A DNA stretch of 31,491 bases from a bacterium (GTDB taxonomy: Bacteria > Bacillota_I > Bacilli_A > RF39 > UBA660), in the NCBI GenBank assembly GCA_004563275.1, contig SFSZ01000012.1:1-31491 (forward strand), given 5' to 3'. Position 1 is the stretch's first letter, and each line of letters begins with the position of its first letter. Below the pieces are notes generated by a model. It was not told where the DNA came from. It did not search any database and worked only from the letters and a program-made list of their open reading frames with translations. This document shows positions 24,691-31,491 of the stretch, one piece after another. Position numbers and translations under genes: made by a program.

Positions 24691-25035
24691 ATGTTATATC
24701 GTAAATTAGGCAGAGAAACTCGCATAAGAAGAAGTATATTAGCAGGACTTACTAAAGACGTTATTAAAAATGAATATGTTGTTACTACTGATGCAAGAGC
24801 AAAAGAAGTAAGAAAATTTGTTGATAAAATGATTACTTATGGTAAAGATGGTTCTTTAGTATCTAGAAGAAAAGCTTTAGCTTTCTTACAAAATGACAAA
24901 GTTGCTGTTAATAAAGTATTTAATGAATTAGCTCCACGTTATGCTAATCGTAATGGTGGATACACTCGTTTAATTAAATTAAATGAACGTAAAGGTGACG
25001 ATGCTATGCAAATTAGACTTGAATTAGTTGACTAA
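24691..25035 (+). CDS. rplQ: 50S ribosomal protein L17 (bL17)
   Basis: 114 residues. RKLGRETRIRRSILAGLTKD start and the RNGGYTRLIKLNERKGDDA motif are diagnostic. Last gene of the ribosomal unit; its final codons and stop form the left arm and loop of the terminator. The ecfA/ecfT-truA-rplM-rpsI genes that often follow in Bacilli are not here. Confidence 0.98.
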   Translation: MLYRKLGRETRIRRSILAGLTKDVIKNEYVVTTDARAKEVRKFVDKMITYGKDGSLVSRRKALAFLQNDKVAVNKVFNELAPRYANRNGGYTRLIKLNERKGDDAMQIRLELVD

Positions 25036-25050
25036 TTTAAGTCTTTTTTT
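25015..25050 (+). terminator. Intrinsic terminator of the ribosomal operon
   Basis: AGACTTGAATTAG (25015-25027), loop TTGA, CTAATTTAAGTCT (25032-25044), 13 pairs with one G-U, then a T-run to 25050. The last six rplQ codons lie in the left arm and loop, and the stop codon (25033-25035) lies in the right arm. Confidence 0.88.
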
Positions 25051-25109
25051 ATGTAAAGGTGTGTAAAAATTATGGAATAACATTGGTTTATTGTGCATAT
25101 TTGTGATAG

Positions 25110-25115
25110 TATAAT
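25110..25115 (+). promoter_or_regulatory. Probable -10 box of the 309-residue protein gene
   Basis: TATAAT 30 bases before the ATG at 25145. No convincing -35 at 16-18 bases (TTTATT at 25087-25092). A GAAAGGGG ribosome binding site follows. Confidence 0.4.
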
Positions 25116-25144
25116 TTTTACTGGGTCTGAAAGGGGCGTTTATT

Positions 25145-26074
25145 ATGAATATATTTGGTAAATTAATTTCTGACTTAAGAGGAGATAATATTGTTTTAAA
25201 TAGAGATGATTTCTTTAAATATTTATTATTTGAATTAACTAAGCATGAAGGATTAGATTTTTGTTTAATTAGAGAAGATGATATTAAAACAAGCAAGTTA
25301 CCTGGTGGTAATGCAATTGATAAAAAATATTTTAGTACTTTATCAATATGTTTAGATGATCGTAAGGTTATAAGTCATACTATTTTAACCAGTGATGTTA
25401 TTATAGATGGTGTTCATATCACTCCAGTAGATGGGAAATGCACTAGTAATAATGTTTCTTTTTCCTCTTTAAGAAAATTAGTTGAACCTTTATATAAAAG
25501 TTATCCTTATTTAAGTAGTGTAGTTGATAAGATTAAAAATGAACTTATAGATGTTAATAGTTCACTATATGAACGTTTAATGTTAGATAGAAAAGTTGTT
25601 TTTAATTATTTAGCACTTATTCTTTCTAGAGTAGAAAAAAGTAAATATGATTGTGTTGTTTCTTTAGAAAAAAATGAAAGTCTTCCCGTAAGTAATACTT
25701 ATGAAGGTTGGTATTCTTTTGTTTATCGTACTTTTAAAATTAAACATGGAAGTGAGACAATTGTTTCTTGTAGTGATAGACATGAGTATCATGCCGATGG
25801 TGAAAATTATGATTTTGCAATAAATTATGAAAATGAGGATGAATATATTTCTTTTAAAAAACTTAAAGAAGTATTTATTAATATATATCCTCAATATCCA
25901 TATTTAGAGGATGTCTTTAACTATTTAAAGAGTGAACTATTAAGAGTTGGTAGCTCTTATATAGAAAATGGTGAATTACTTTGTGAAAGATTAGATTATA
26001 ATGCTGATGAGTTAAAGAAAATATTTGATAAAATTGATAAAAAATTGAAAGGAACAGCTTATCAAAAAAAATAA
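25145..26074 (+). CDS. Unrecognised protein with two tandem homologous halves
   Basis: 309 residues, probably cytoplasmic (no signal peptide or membrane helix). I do not recognise a family. It is an internal duplication: residues about 23-146 align with about 153-284. Matching landmarks are FFKYLLFEL / FNYLALILS, SFSSLRKLVEPLY / SFKKLKEVFINIY, SYPYLSSVVDKIKNELIDV / QYPYLEDVFNYLKSELLRV, and YERL / CERL. Each half looks like a mixed beta-then-helical domain. No catalytic motif stands out; the second half has an HEYHADGENYD loop. It has its own promoter, sits alone after the ribosomal operon, and converges with deoD on a shared terminator. Confidence 0.7.
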   Translation: MNIFGKLISDLRGDNIVLNRDDFFKYLLFELTKHEGLDFCLIREDDIKTSKLPGGNAIDKKYFSTLSICLDDRKVISHTILTSDVIIDGVHITPVDGKCTSNNVSFSSLRKLVEPLYKSYPYLSSVVDKIKNELIDVNSSLYERLMLDRKVVFNYLALILSRVEKSKYDCVVSLEKNESLPVSNTYEGWYSFVYRTFKIKHGSETIVSCSDRHEYHADGENYDFAINYENEDEYISFKKLKEVFINIYPQYPYLEDVFNYLKSELLRVGSSYIENGELLCERLDYNADELKKIFDKIDKKLKGTAYQKK

Positions 26075-26099
26075 AGAATTATTAGTTCTTTATTTTTTT
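26065..26099. terminator. Bidirectional terminator between convergent genes
   Basis: A perfect 14-bp stem, AAAAAAATAAAGAA (26065-26078) with TTCTTTATTTTTTT (26086-26099), loop TTATTAG. Both stop codons lie inside it: 26072-26074 on plus and 26092-26090 on minus. Confidence 0.85.
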
Positions 26100-26812
26100 A
26101 TGATTGAATTTAAAGCTAAATAAATCATTTGATCTAGTGTTGTTTGTCTTTCTAAAGCAGTTAAATCTTTATCTTTTTCATATTTACTATCAGAAATAGA
26201 TACTAGGCAGGTTGCTTCTTTATTTAAAAATTTGGCTACTGTGTAGATACCAAATGCTTCCATTTCACAAGCAAGTAAATTTATATTTTTAGGTATTTTA
26301 TTTAATAAATGATCTATTGGTTCGTAAGCATCAAATACTTCACTTGTATAAATGGTTCCTTTATTAATTGGAATATTTAATTCTTTAGAAGTTTTAATAA
26401 TTTGTTGATTTAAATAATTACTACCACTTATTTTTTTTGATTTACTTTTAGTTAAAGCATATCTAAAATTTGAATCTGAATAAGCATTTGTTCCTAAAAT
26501 GATATCTTTAACATGGATGTTAGGATTTAGGGAACCAGCTGAACCGATTCTAATTATTCTTTCAACATTATAAAATTTAAATAATTCATAAACATAGAGA
26601 GAAGCACTTGGAATTCCCATTCCTGAACCAATAATGGTTATTCTTTTTCCTTTGTATTTACCAGTATAACCAAGCATGTTTCGAACATTATTAATTAAAA
26701 CTGGATCTTCTAAATAATTTTCAGCAATATATTTTGCTCTTAATGGATCTCCTGGAAGTAATACTCTTGATGCAATATTTTTTTTACCTGTAACTATATG
26801 TATAGGATTCAT
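26090..26812 (-). CDS. deoD: Purine nucleoside phosphorylase, DeoD type
   Basis: 240 residues, near the family's usual ~235. Splits purine (deoxy)nucleosides with phosphate into base and (deoxy)ribose-1-phosphate for salvage. Visible residues, by family numbering: H5, G21, R25, R44 and R88 with S91 for phosphate and sugar; EMEAFG (183-188) for the ribose hydroxyls; and D208 in SISDSKY, the catalytic base-protonating aspartate. The enzyme is a hexamer in other bacteria. ATG at 26812 with AAGGTGG upstream. It is transcribed alone, divergent from yfmF, from a promoter that overlaps the yfmF promoter. Confidence 0.95.
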   Translation of the reverse strand: MNPIHIVTGKKNIASRVLLPGDPLRAKYIAENYLEDPVLINNVRNMLGYTGKYKGKRITIIGSGMGIPSASLYVYELFKFYNVERIIRIGSAGSLNPNIHVKDIILGTNAYSDSNFRYALTKSKSKKISGSNYLNQQIIKTSKELNIPINKGTIYTSEVFDAYEPIDHLLNKIPKNINLLACEMEAFGIYTVAKFLNKEATCLVSISDSKYEKDKDLTALERQTTLDQMIYLALNSIIKK

Positions 26813-26830
26813 TTGACCACCTTCTTATTA

Positions 26831-26860
26831 TTCAAATTATAACATAATTTATGATATAAT
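26831..26860 (+). promoter_or_regulatory. Promoter of yfmF-yfmH
   Basis: -35 TTCAAA (26831-26836), 18-base spacer, extended -10 TGATATAAT (26852-26860). It occupies the same DNA as the deoD promoter on the other strand. A second possible -10, TATACT with TGG before it, lies at 26887-26892. Confidence 0.45.
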
Positions 26861-26865
26861 GTCAT
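26836..26865 (-). promoter_or_regulatory. Promoter of deoD
   Basis: On the minus strand: -35 ATGACA (26865-26860), 18-base spacer, -10 TATAAT (26841-26836). Expected start near 26829, giving a leader of about 17 bases that holds the AAGGTGG site. Confidence 0.6.
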
Positions 26866-26912
26866 TATAAAAAGAGTAAATGTTGGTATACTAAGAAGAA
26901 GAGGTGTCTAAG

Positions 26913-28169
26913 ATGATTTATAAAAAACAACAATTTGGGACTTTTAATTTACATACAATAAAAACAGATAAATTTAAGTTGTGTCATGTTGAAATTTATT
27001 TTAGAAATAATGTTAATGTAAATGATATAACTAAAAGAAATGCTTTATTCGATGTATTATTTGAAAACAATAATGAATTTAAAAGTAGAAGATTACTTAA
27101 TTTAAAATTAGAAGAATTATATAATGCAGGGATATATTGTTCTAATAGTAAGGTAGGAAACGCTTTTGTTACAAGTTGTGGTGTTGATTTTATTAGTTCT
27201 AAATATACTGAAAAGGGTATTGTTAAAGATTCGATAAAATTATTATTTGATATGATTTTTAATCCTAATGTTAATAATAATGAATTTGATAATAAAACTG
27301 TTGAACTTGTTAAAAAGAGAATTAGAGATGATATTAATTCAATTAAAGAAAGTCCAGCTAAACAAGCCATAGTAGGTGCTAAGGAAAATCTTAAGGATAC
27401 TCCTACTGCTTATACTTCTTTAGGTAGTCTAGATGATATTGATGCAATTACTCCTGAATCTTTATATGAATATTATGAAAAAGTGTTAGCTAGTGATTAT
27501 ATTGATATATTTGTGATTGGTGACTTAGATATGGAAGAAGTTACTAAATATATTTTACAATATGCTAAATTTGATGTTATTAAAACTCATAGAGTTGATT
27601 TATATACACCAGACTTAAGTGTTAAAACTAAATTTAGAAGTGCTAAGTTTACATCTGCTCAAAGTAATATTGTAATGTTATTAAGATTAAATGATTTGAA
27701 TGATTATGAGAAAAAGTATGTTGCTAATTTATATAATATGATTTTGGGTGGAGGTTCTCTTCAAACTAAATTATCTAAAAAGTTAAGACAGGATAATTCT
27801 TTATGCTATACAGTTAATTCTAATTATAATAAGTATGATAATATGATTGTAGTAAAGACCGCTGTAGATATTAATTGTGTTGATAAAGCGATTAAATTAA
27901 TTAAAGAATGTTTAAAAGATATGTCTAAAGATGTAAGTGAAGATGAATTAAGTCAAGCCAAAGAACTTATTAATACTAGCTTAAATATGAATAAAGATGA
28001 TTTATTTAGAATTGTTGATAATTATTATTTCCAAGATATTTCTGATTTAGATGAATTGGATGTTAGATTAAAGACATTTAAAGAAGTTAAGATTGATGAT
28101 ATTTATAAGTTTGCTAAAAAGGTAGATGTTGCTACGACTTTTGTTTTAGAGGGTGAAGAAAATGAATAA
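26913..28169 (+). CDS. yfmF: M16-family protein YfmF (EF-P modification-associated), inactive partner
   Basis: 418 residues with the two-lobe M16 peptidase fold. The zinc motif HxxEH is absent (the corresponding region reads YFRNNVNVNDITKRNALF). The C-terminal lobe has the MILGGGSLQTKLSKKLRQDNSLCYTVNS substrate-binding R/Y-type segment (LRQ, YT). In M16 heterodimers one subunit is non-catalytic. Homologues (YmfF/YfmF in Bacillus) are linked to the 5-aminopentanol modification of elongation factor P. ATG 26913 is preferred because GAGGTG (26901-26906) is 6 bases upstream; an in-frame GTG at 26904 overlaps it. The end overlaps yfmH by 8 bases. Confidence 0.85.
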   Translation: MIYKKQQFGTFNLHTIKTDKFKLCHVEIYFRNNVNVNDITKRNALFDVLFENNNEFKSRRLLNLKLEELYNAGIYCSNSKVGNAFVTSCGVDFISSKYTEKGIVKDSIKLLFDMIFNPNVNNNEFDNKTVELVKKRIRDDINSIKESPAKQAIVGAKENLKDTPTAYTSLGSLDDIDAITPESLYEYYEKVLASDYIDIFVIGDLDMEEVTKYILQYAKFDVIKTHRVDLYTPDLSVKTKFRSAKFTSAQSNIVMLLRLNDLNDYEKKYVANLYNMILGGGSLQTKLSKKLRQDNSLCYTVNSNYNKYDNMIVVKTAVDINCVDKAIKLIKECLKDMSKDVSEDELSQAKELINTSLNMNKDDLFRIVDNYYFQDISDLDELDVRLKTFKEVKIDDIYKFAKKVDVATTFVLEGEENE

Positions 28170-29451
28170 GATTGAGATATTAGGTGCTAAGGAAACTTTA
28201 TATGTTGAACATTTAGATAATGGTTTAGATATATATATGATTCCTAATAATAAAGTTAAAAATTATTATGTAACTTTGAATACTAAGTTTGGATCTATTC
28301 ATACTGATTTTGAATATGATGGAAAAGATTATTCATTACCTAATGGTATAGCTCACTTTTTAGAACATTTAACTTTTAATTTACCTGATGAGAATGCTTT
28401 TGAACATTTTAGTAATTTAGGGGCTTCAGTTAATGCATTTACTAGTTATGATGTTACTTGTTATGAAGTTTTTGCTAATAGTAGATTTAAAGAAAATGTT
28501 GAGTATTTAATAAAATATGTTTATACTCCTTATTATACTAAGGAACTTGTTAATAGTGAAAAAGGGGTTATTTTAGAAGAAGTTAAAATGTATAAAGATA
28601 GACCTAGTATTCAAGTTGTTAATAGTATTTTTGATAATCTTTATATTAATGATAAACATCAATTTTTAGTTGGTGGAACTGTAGAAGATGTTAAAGATAT
28701 TAAACTTGAAGATATTGAGATAGCTTATAAAGCTTTTTATCATCCAGAAAATATGTTTATGATTTTAACTGGTGATTTTAATCCAGAAGAAGCGGTTGCT
28801 ATTATTAATGATAGTATGAATAAATTTAAGTTTGATGAATATATTAAACCAGTTTTAAAGAAAGTTAATGAACCTTTTAAAATTAAAACTGAATATTCAG
28901 AAAGAGAAATGAATGTTGATAAATATAAAGTATCTTTTGGAGTTAAAATACCAAAGAATAATTTTAAATCTTTAAAATTATCTAAAGTTGAAATTAAGAT
29001 GTATTTAAATTTAATTTCTAGAATTAATTTTGGAAGAACTTCTATATTACTTGAAGAGTTAACTGATAATTCAATTATTTCGGATGAAATATCTACGATG
29101 TTAATTGAAACTGAAGATTGTTATGTTCAAGTATTTATTGCTTCAACTGATTATCCTGATTATTTAATTAAAAAGTTAAAAGATGCTTATGATAATTTAG
29201 CTGTAAGTGAAGAAGAAATTGAAAGAAAAGTAAAATCTACTTTAAGTAGTTTTATTTTAATGTTTGATAGTATTGAATATACTAATGGAGAAATTCAAGA
29301 TGATGTAATTGAGTATGGTCAATATTTATCTGATGTATATAGTATTTATAAGAAATTAAATATTGATACAGCTAATGATGTAATTGATTGTTTGGAAAAG
29401 AGATTATGTTCTGTATCAGTTATTAAACCTAAGGAAAAGAAAGAATTGTAA
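28162..29451 (+). CDS. yfmH: M16-family zinc metallopeptidase YfmH, catalytic partner
   Basis: 429 residues. Has the inverted zinc motif HFLEH (H65, E68, H69) and the third ligand region EKGVILEEVKMYKDRP (probably E140), so it should be an active peptidase or processing enzyme. It pairs with the non-catalytic YfmF encoded just upstream; the 8-base gene overlap implies equal synthesis. In Bacillus the homologous pair lies with ymfI and affects EF-P modification; the substrate remains unclear. ATG 28162 is chosen for the GAGGGTGA site; a GTG at 28153 overlaps that site. The stop codon lies in the terminator. Confidence 0.9.
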   Translation: MNKIEILGAKETLYVEHLDNGLDIYMIPNNKVKNYYVTLNTKFGSIHTDFEYDGKDYSLPNGIAHFLEHLTFNLPDENAFEHFSNLGASVNAFTSYDVTCYEVFANSRFKENVEYLIKYVYTPYYTKELVNSEKGVILEEVKMYKDRPSIQVVNSIFDNLYINDKHQFLVGGTVEDVKDIKLEDIEIAYKAFYHPENMFMILTGDFNPEEAVAIINDSMNKFKFDEYIKPVLKKVNEPFKIKTEYSEREMNVDKYKVSFGVKIPKNNFKSLKLSKVEIKMYLNLISRINFGRTSILLEELTDNSIISDEISTMLIETEDCYVQVFIASTDYPDYLIKKLKDAYDNLAVSEEEIERKVKSTLSSFILMFDSIEYTNGEIQDDVIEYGQYLSDVYSIYKKLNIDTANDVIDCLEKRLCSVSVIKPKEKKEL

Positions 29452-29469
29452 CGTTGTTACAATTTTTTT
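29444..29469 (+). terminator. Intrinsic terminator of yfmF-yfmH
   Basis: AATTGTAAC (29444-29452), loop GTT, GTTACAATT (29456-29464), then T to 29469. A perfect 9-bp stem that contains the yfmH stop codon (29449-29451). Confidence 0.82.
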
Positions 29470-29504
29470 ATATTTTAAAAAGGAAATTTATTTTTTTTCG
29501 TTAA

Positions 29505-29510
29505 TATAAA
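29505..29510 (+). promoter_or_regulatory. Weak -10-like site before comEA
   Basis: TATAAA 17 bases before ATG, in an extremely AT-rich stretch; no -35 is recognised. A terminator just upstream means a promoter must lie between about 29470 and 29515. Confidence 0.3.
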
Positions 29511-29526
29511 TTATGAAAGGAGAAAT

Positions 29527-30177
29527 ATGGAGTTTTTTAATAGATATAAAAGATATTTTATTTTAGGAGGATGTTTTATTTTACTAGGAGTTTTTGTTTA
29601 TTTATATATGGCTAATAAAGATGATTTAGTTAGTGATAAGGAAAATGAAACATTAATTGCGGATATAACTACAACAACAGATAAAGTAGTACAAAACAAA
29701 ATATTTGTCGATGTTAAAGGGGCAGTAAATAAACCTGGAGTTTATGAATTTAATGAAGGGGAAAAAGTTATTGATGCAATTAAGAAAGCAGAGGGTTTAA
29801 CTAAATCAGCAGTTACTTCTAATATAAATTTAAGTAAGAAACTTACTAATGAAATGGTTATATATGTTTTTAATAAAAAAGAGATTGTTTCTATAACTAC
29901 TACCAATAAAATAGCATGTAATTGTGAAACTATTGAGGTTAATAATTGTATAGATAAAAATAGTATTAGTGATAATAATAGTAATAATAAAATTAATATT
30001 AATACAGCTACTTTAGATGAGTTATTAACTCTTAATGGAATAGGGCAATCTAAAGCAGAAGCTATTATTAAATATAGGGAAGAGAATGGTAATTTTAATT
30101 CGATAGAAGATATTCAAAAAGTATCAGGATTAGGTGGAACAATTTATTCTAAGATTAAAGATTATATTACAGTCTAA
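29527..30177 (+). CDS. comEA: Competence protein ComEA (DNA receptor)
   Basis: 216 residues. One N-terminal membrane helix (about 9-28), a Thr-containing linker, an SLBB domain (about 58-116: IFVDVKGAVNKPGVYEF), a spacer with three cysteines (C131, C133, C141), and a helix-hairpin-helix DNA-binding domain (about 155-214: ININTATLDELLTLNGIG, then VSGLGGTIYSKI). ComEA binds incoming double-stranded DNA outside the membrane and delivers it to ComEC. AAAGGAG precedes the ATG. comEC follows immediately, apparently overlapping. Confidence 0.95.
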   Translation: MEFFNRYKRYFILGGCFILLGVFVYLYMANKDDLVSDKENETLIADITTTTDKVVQNKIFVDVKGAVNKPGVYEFNEGEKVIDAIKKAEGLTKSAVTSNINLSKKLTNEMVIYVFNKKEIVSITTTNKIACNCETIEVNNCIDKNSISDNNSNNKININTATLDELLTLNGIGQSKAEAIIKYREENGNFNSIEDIQKVSGLGGTIYSKIKDYITV

Positions 30178-31491
30178 TTATTGTTATTATGGTTTATTTA
30201 TTTTAGTTTTATTTTATGCTTTATTTAGAATTTATGTAATTAAATATGAAAGTAAACTTAATATTAATAATGATTATGTTGGAGTAATAGATTCTTATAA
30301 ATACAAAAATAATAAATATAAATTTAGTTTAAAGGGTAAAGAAAATTTAATTGTATATTATAAAACTGATGATAATCTTATGGTTAAAAGAGGAATGAAA
30401 GTTGTTGTATCTGGTGAATATAATGAGCCTTCAAGTAATACGATTTTTAATAATATTAATTATAAGAAATATTTAAATAATCATAAAACTTTTTATATTA
30501 TGAATGCTAATAGTATAAAAGTTATAGATAAAAGAATCAATATATTTTATAAGATTAAAAATTATATTTATGAGCGTTGTAATGATTTAAAATCAGGTGG
30601 TTATATTAAGGCTTTTATTTTAGGTGATAAGTCTTCAATTGATGAATATAGTTTATATCAAGCTAATGGAGTAAGTCATTTGTTTGCTCTTAGTGGTATG
30701 CATATTGGTTTATTGACTGGAATATTGCTTTTTTTATTAAAAAAATATAGTAAGAAAAATTTTTTAATTATTTTATTTTTAATATTTTATTTAATTATAA
30801 CGATTGAATCAGCTAGTTTACTTAGAAGTATTGTGTTTTATATTATGCTTAAAATTAATAAGAAATTTAATTTAGATATTAGTACTAAAAATATTTTATT
30901 ATTAACTATAAGTATACTTATTATTTATAATCCTTTAATTATTATGGATATGGGTTTTGAATATTCAGCAGTAGTTACTTATGGTTTAGTTGTTTGTACT
31001 AAATATTTTAAAAAGAATTATTTTGTTAATTTATTTATTACTAGTTTAATTGCTTTTTTATTTAGTTTACCAATTACGGTTTATTATAATTATAAGATTA
31101 ATATGTTATCTATTATAAGTAATTTATTTGTGGTTCCTCTTGTTAGTTTTATTATATATCCTTTAAGTTTAATTACTTTTATTATTCCTTATTTAGATAG
31201 TATTTTATTTATTTTACTTAGGTTATTAATTTTAATAAATAATCTATTAAGTAGTGTGGCTTTCAATGTCGTTATTCCAAAGGTTTCAATTATTTTTTAT
31301 TTGATTTATTATTTGTTTTTATATTTATTTTATGTTAGTAATAATTATAAATATTTATTATATGCTTTTTTTTGTGTTTTTAGCCTCAAATTTAAATGTT
31401 TGATTGATAATAGTATAAATGTATACTATTTGGATGTTAGTCAAGGAGATAGCAGTTTAATAACGTATAAGAATAGGAATATATTAATTGA
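30134..31491 (+). CDS. comEC: Competence channel protein ComEC, 5' part (runs off the window)
   Basis: An open frame of about 452 codons continues past the window end. Shows an N-terminal helix (YYGLFILVLFYALFRIYVI), an OB-like soluble domain (about 30290-30540), the family signature SHLFALSGMHIGL (near 30676-30715), and many membrane helices. The beginning of the metallo-beta-lactamase-like domain follows (YYLDVSQGDSSLI at the window end; the usual form is DVGQGD). ComEC forms the channel for single-stranded DNA uptake. The start is uncertain: the frame opens at 30134 with GTG, overlapping comEA by 44 bases, and no in-frame ATG or TTG occurs near the first helix. The zinc/nuclease HxHxDH motif lies beyond the window. 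Confidence 0.9.
   Translation, partial: MEQFILRLKIILQSNYCYYGLFILVLFYALFRIYVIKYESKLNINNDYVGVIDSYKYKNNKYKFSLKGKENLIVYYKTDDNLMVKRGMKVVVSGEYNEPSSNTIFNNINYKKYLNNHKTFYIMNANSIKVIDKRINIFYKIKNYIYERCNDLKSGGYIKAFILGDKSSIDEYSLYQANGVSHLFALSGMHIGLLTGILLFLLKKYSKKNFLIILFLIFYLIITIESASLLRSIVFYIMLKINKKFNLDISTKNILLLTISILIIYNPLIIMDMGFEYSAVVTYGLVVCTKYFKKNYFVNLFITSLIAFLFSLPITVYYNYKINMLSIISNLFVVPLVSFIIYPLSLITFIIPYLDSILFILLRLLILINNLLSSVAFNVVIPKVSIIFYLIYYLFLYLFYVSNNYKYLLYAFFCVFSLKFKCLIDNSINVYYLDVSQGDSSLITYKNRNILI

Noticed and set aside
24691..25035. Minus-strand frame at 25024-25296 and other small antisense frames near 25664 and 26996
   Set aside because: They overlap well-supported genes or the terminator on the other strand and show no protein features.
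30189..30206. ATG at 30189 as the comEC start
   Set aside because: It is out of frame with ComEC and meets TAG after five codons.
1..31491. Recoded TGA (Mycoplasma-type code)
   Set aside because: TGA ends several genes at the expected place (451-453, 1512-1514, 22587-22589), and tryptophans are encoded by TGG.
1..31491. CRISPR arrays, tRNA or rRNA genes, insertion sequences, phage or toxin-antitoxin genes
   Set aside because: None seen: no regularly spaced direct repeats, no cloverleaf-like sequences, no transposase or integrase motifs in any frame.

Overview
This is a low-GC (very AT-rich) bacterial chromosome segment that looks like a small-genome, gut-type anaerobe of the Firmicutes (Bacilli/Mollicutes-related lineage). 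The basis is a Bacillus-like S10-spc-alpha ribosomal gene order, strong AGGAGG ribosome binding sites, zinc-type S14 and L36, a yfmF/yfmH pair, comEA/comEC, an [FeFe] hydrogenase, and Arg codons that are mostly AGA with CGT rising in the ribosomal genes. TGA is used as a stop (for example at 451-453, 1512-1514 and 22587-22589), so the standard bacterial code applies, not the Mycoplasma code. The exact taxon is an inference.

Layout. 1-4014: end of a surface-glycopolymer operon (3' part of a licD-type gene, GT4 and GT2 glycosyltransferases, an O-antigen-ligase/polymerase-like membrane protein), closed by a terminator. 4035-6473: a three-gene unit with its own consensus promoter (short SDR oxidoreductase, Alum_res/methionine gamma-lyase-like PLP enzyme, small membrane exporter). 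6457-8559: a membrane-anchored muramidase-like protein whose promoter predicts a leaderless mRNA, then a single-subunit [FeFe] hydrogenase. 8546-10345 (minus strand): a transglutaminase-like protein of unknown role and a polyprenyl-phosphate-type glycosyltransferase. 10417-10880: a small membrane protein with a cysteine-rich tail.

10894-25050: one long ribosomal transcription unit with an A-tract/extended -10 promoter and a ~130-nt 5' leader that looks structured. Gene order is rpsJ-rplC-rplD-rplW-rplB-rpsS-rplV-rpsC-rplP-rpmC-rpsQ-rplN-rplX-rplE-rpsN-rpsH-rplF-rplR-rpsE-rplO-secY-adk-map-infA-rpmJ-rpsM-rpsK-rpoA-rplQ. The rpmD (L30) gene is missing between rpsE and rplO. L3, S5 and L24 carry unusual charged extensions.

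25110-31491: an unrecognised 309-residue protein built from an internal duplication, deoD (minus strand), the M16-family pair yfmF-yfmH read from promoters interlocked with that of deoD, then comEA and the 5' part of comEC, which runs off the window.

A repeated architectural theme is extreme compactness. Almost every intrinsic terminator contains the stop codon of the gene it ends, two convergent gene pairs share one bidirectional hairpin, and promoters overlap terminators or each other. No tRNA, rRNA, CRISPR array, insertion sequence or phage gene was seen. I found no convincing new multi-gene system. The best candidates for novelty are the S10 leader RNA, the duplicated 309-residue protein, the intracellular transglutaminase-like protein, and the altered motifs in the hydrogenase and adenylate kinase.
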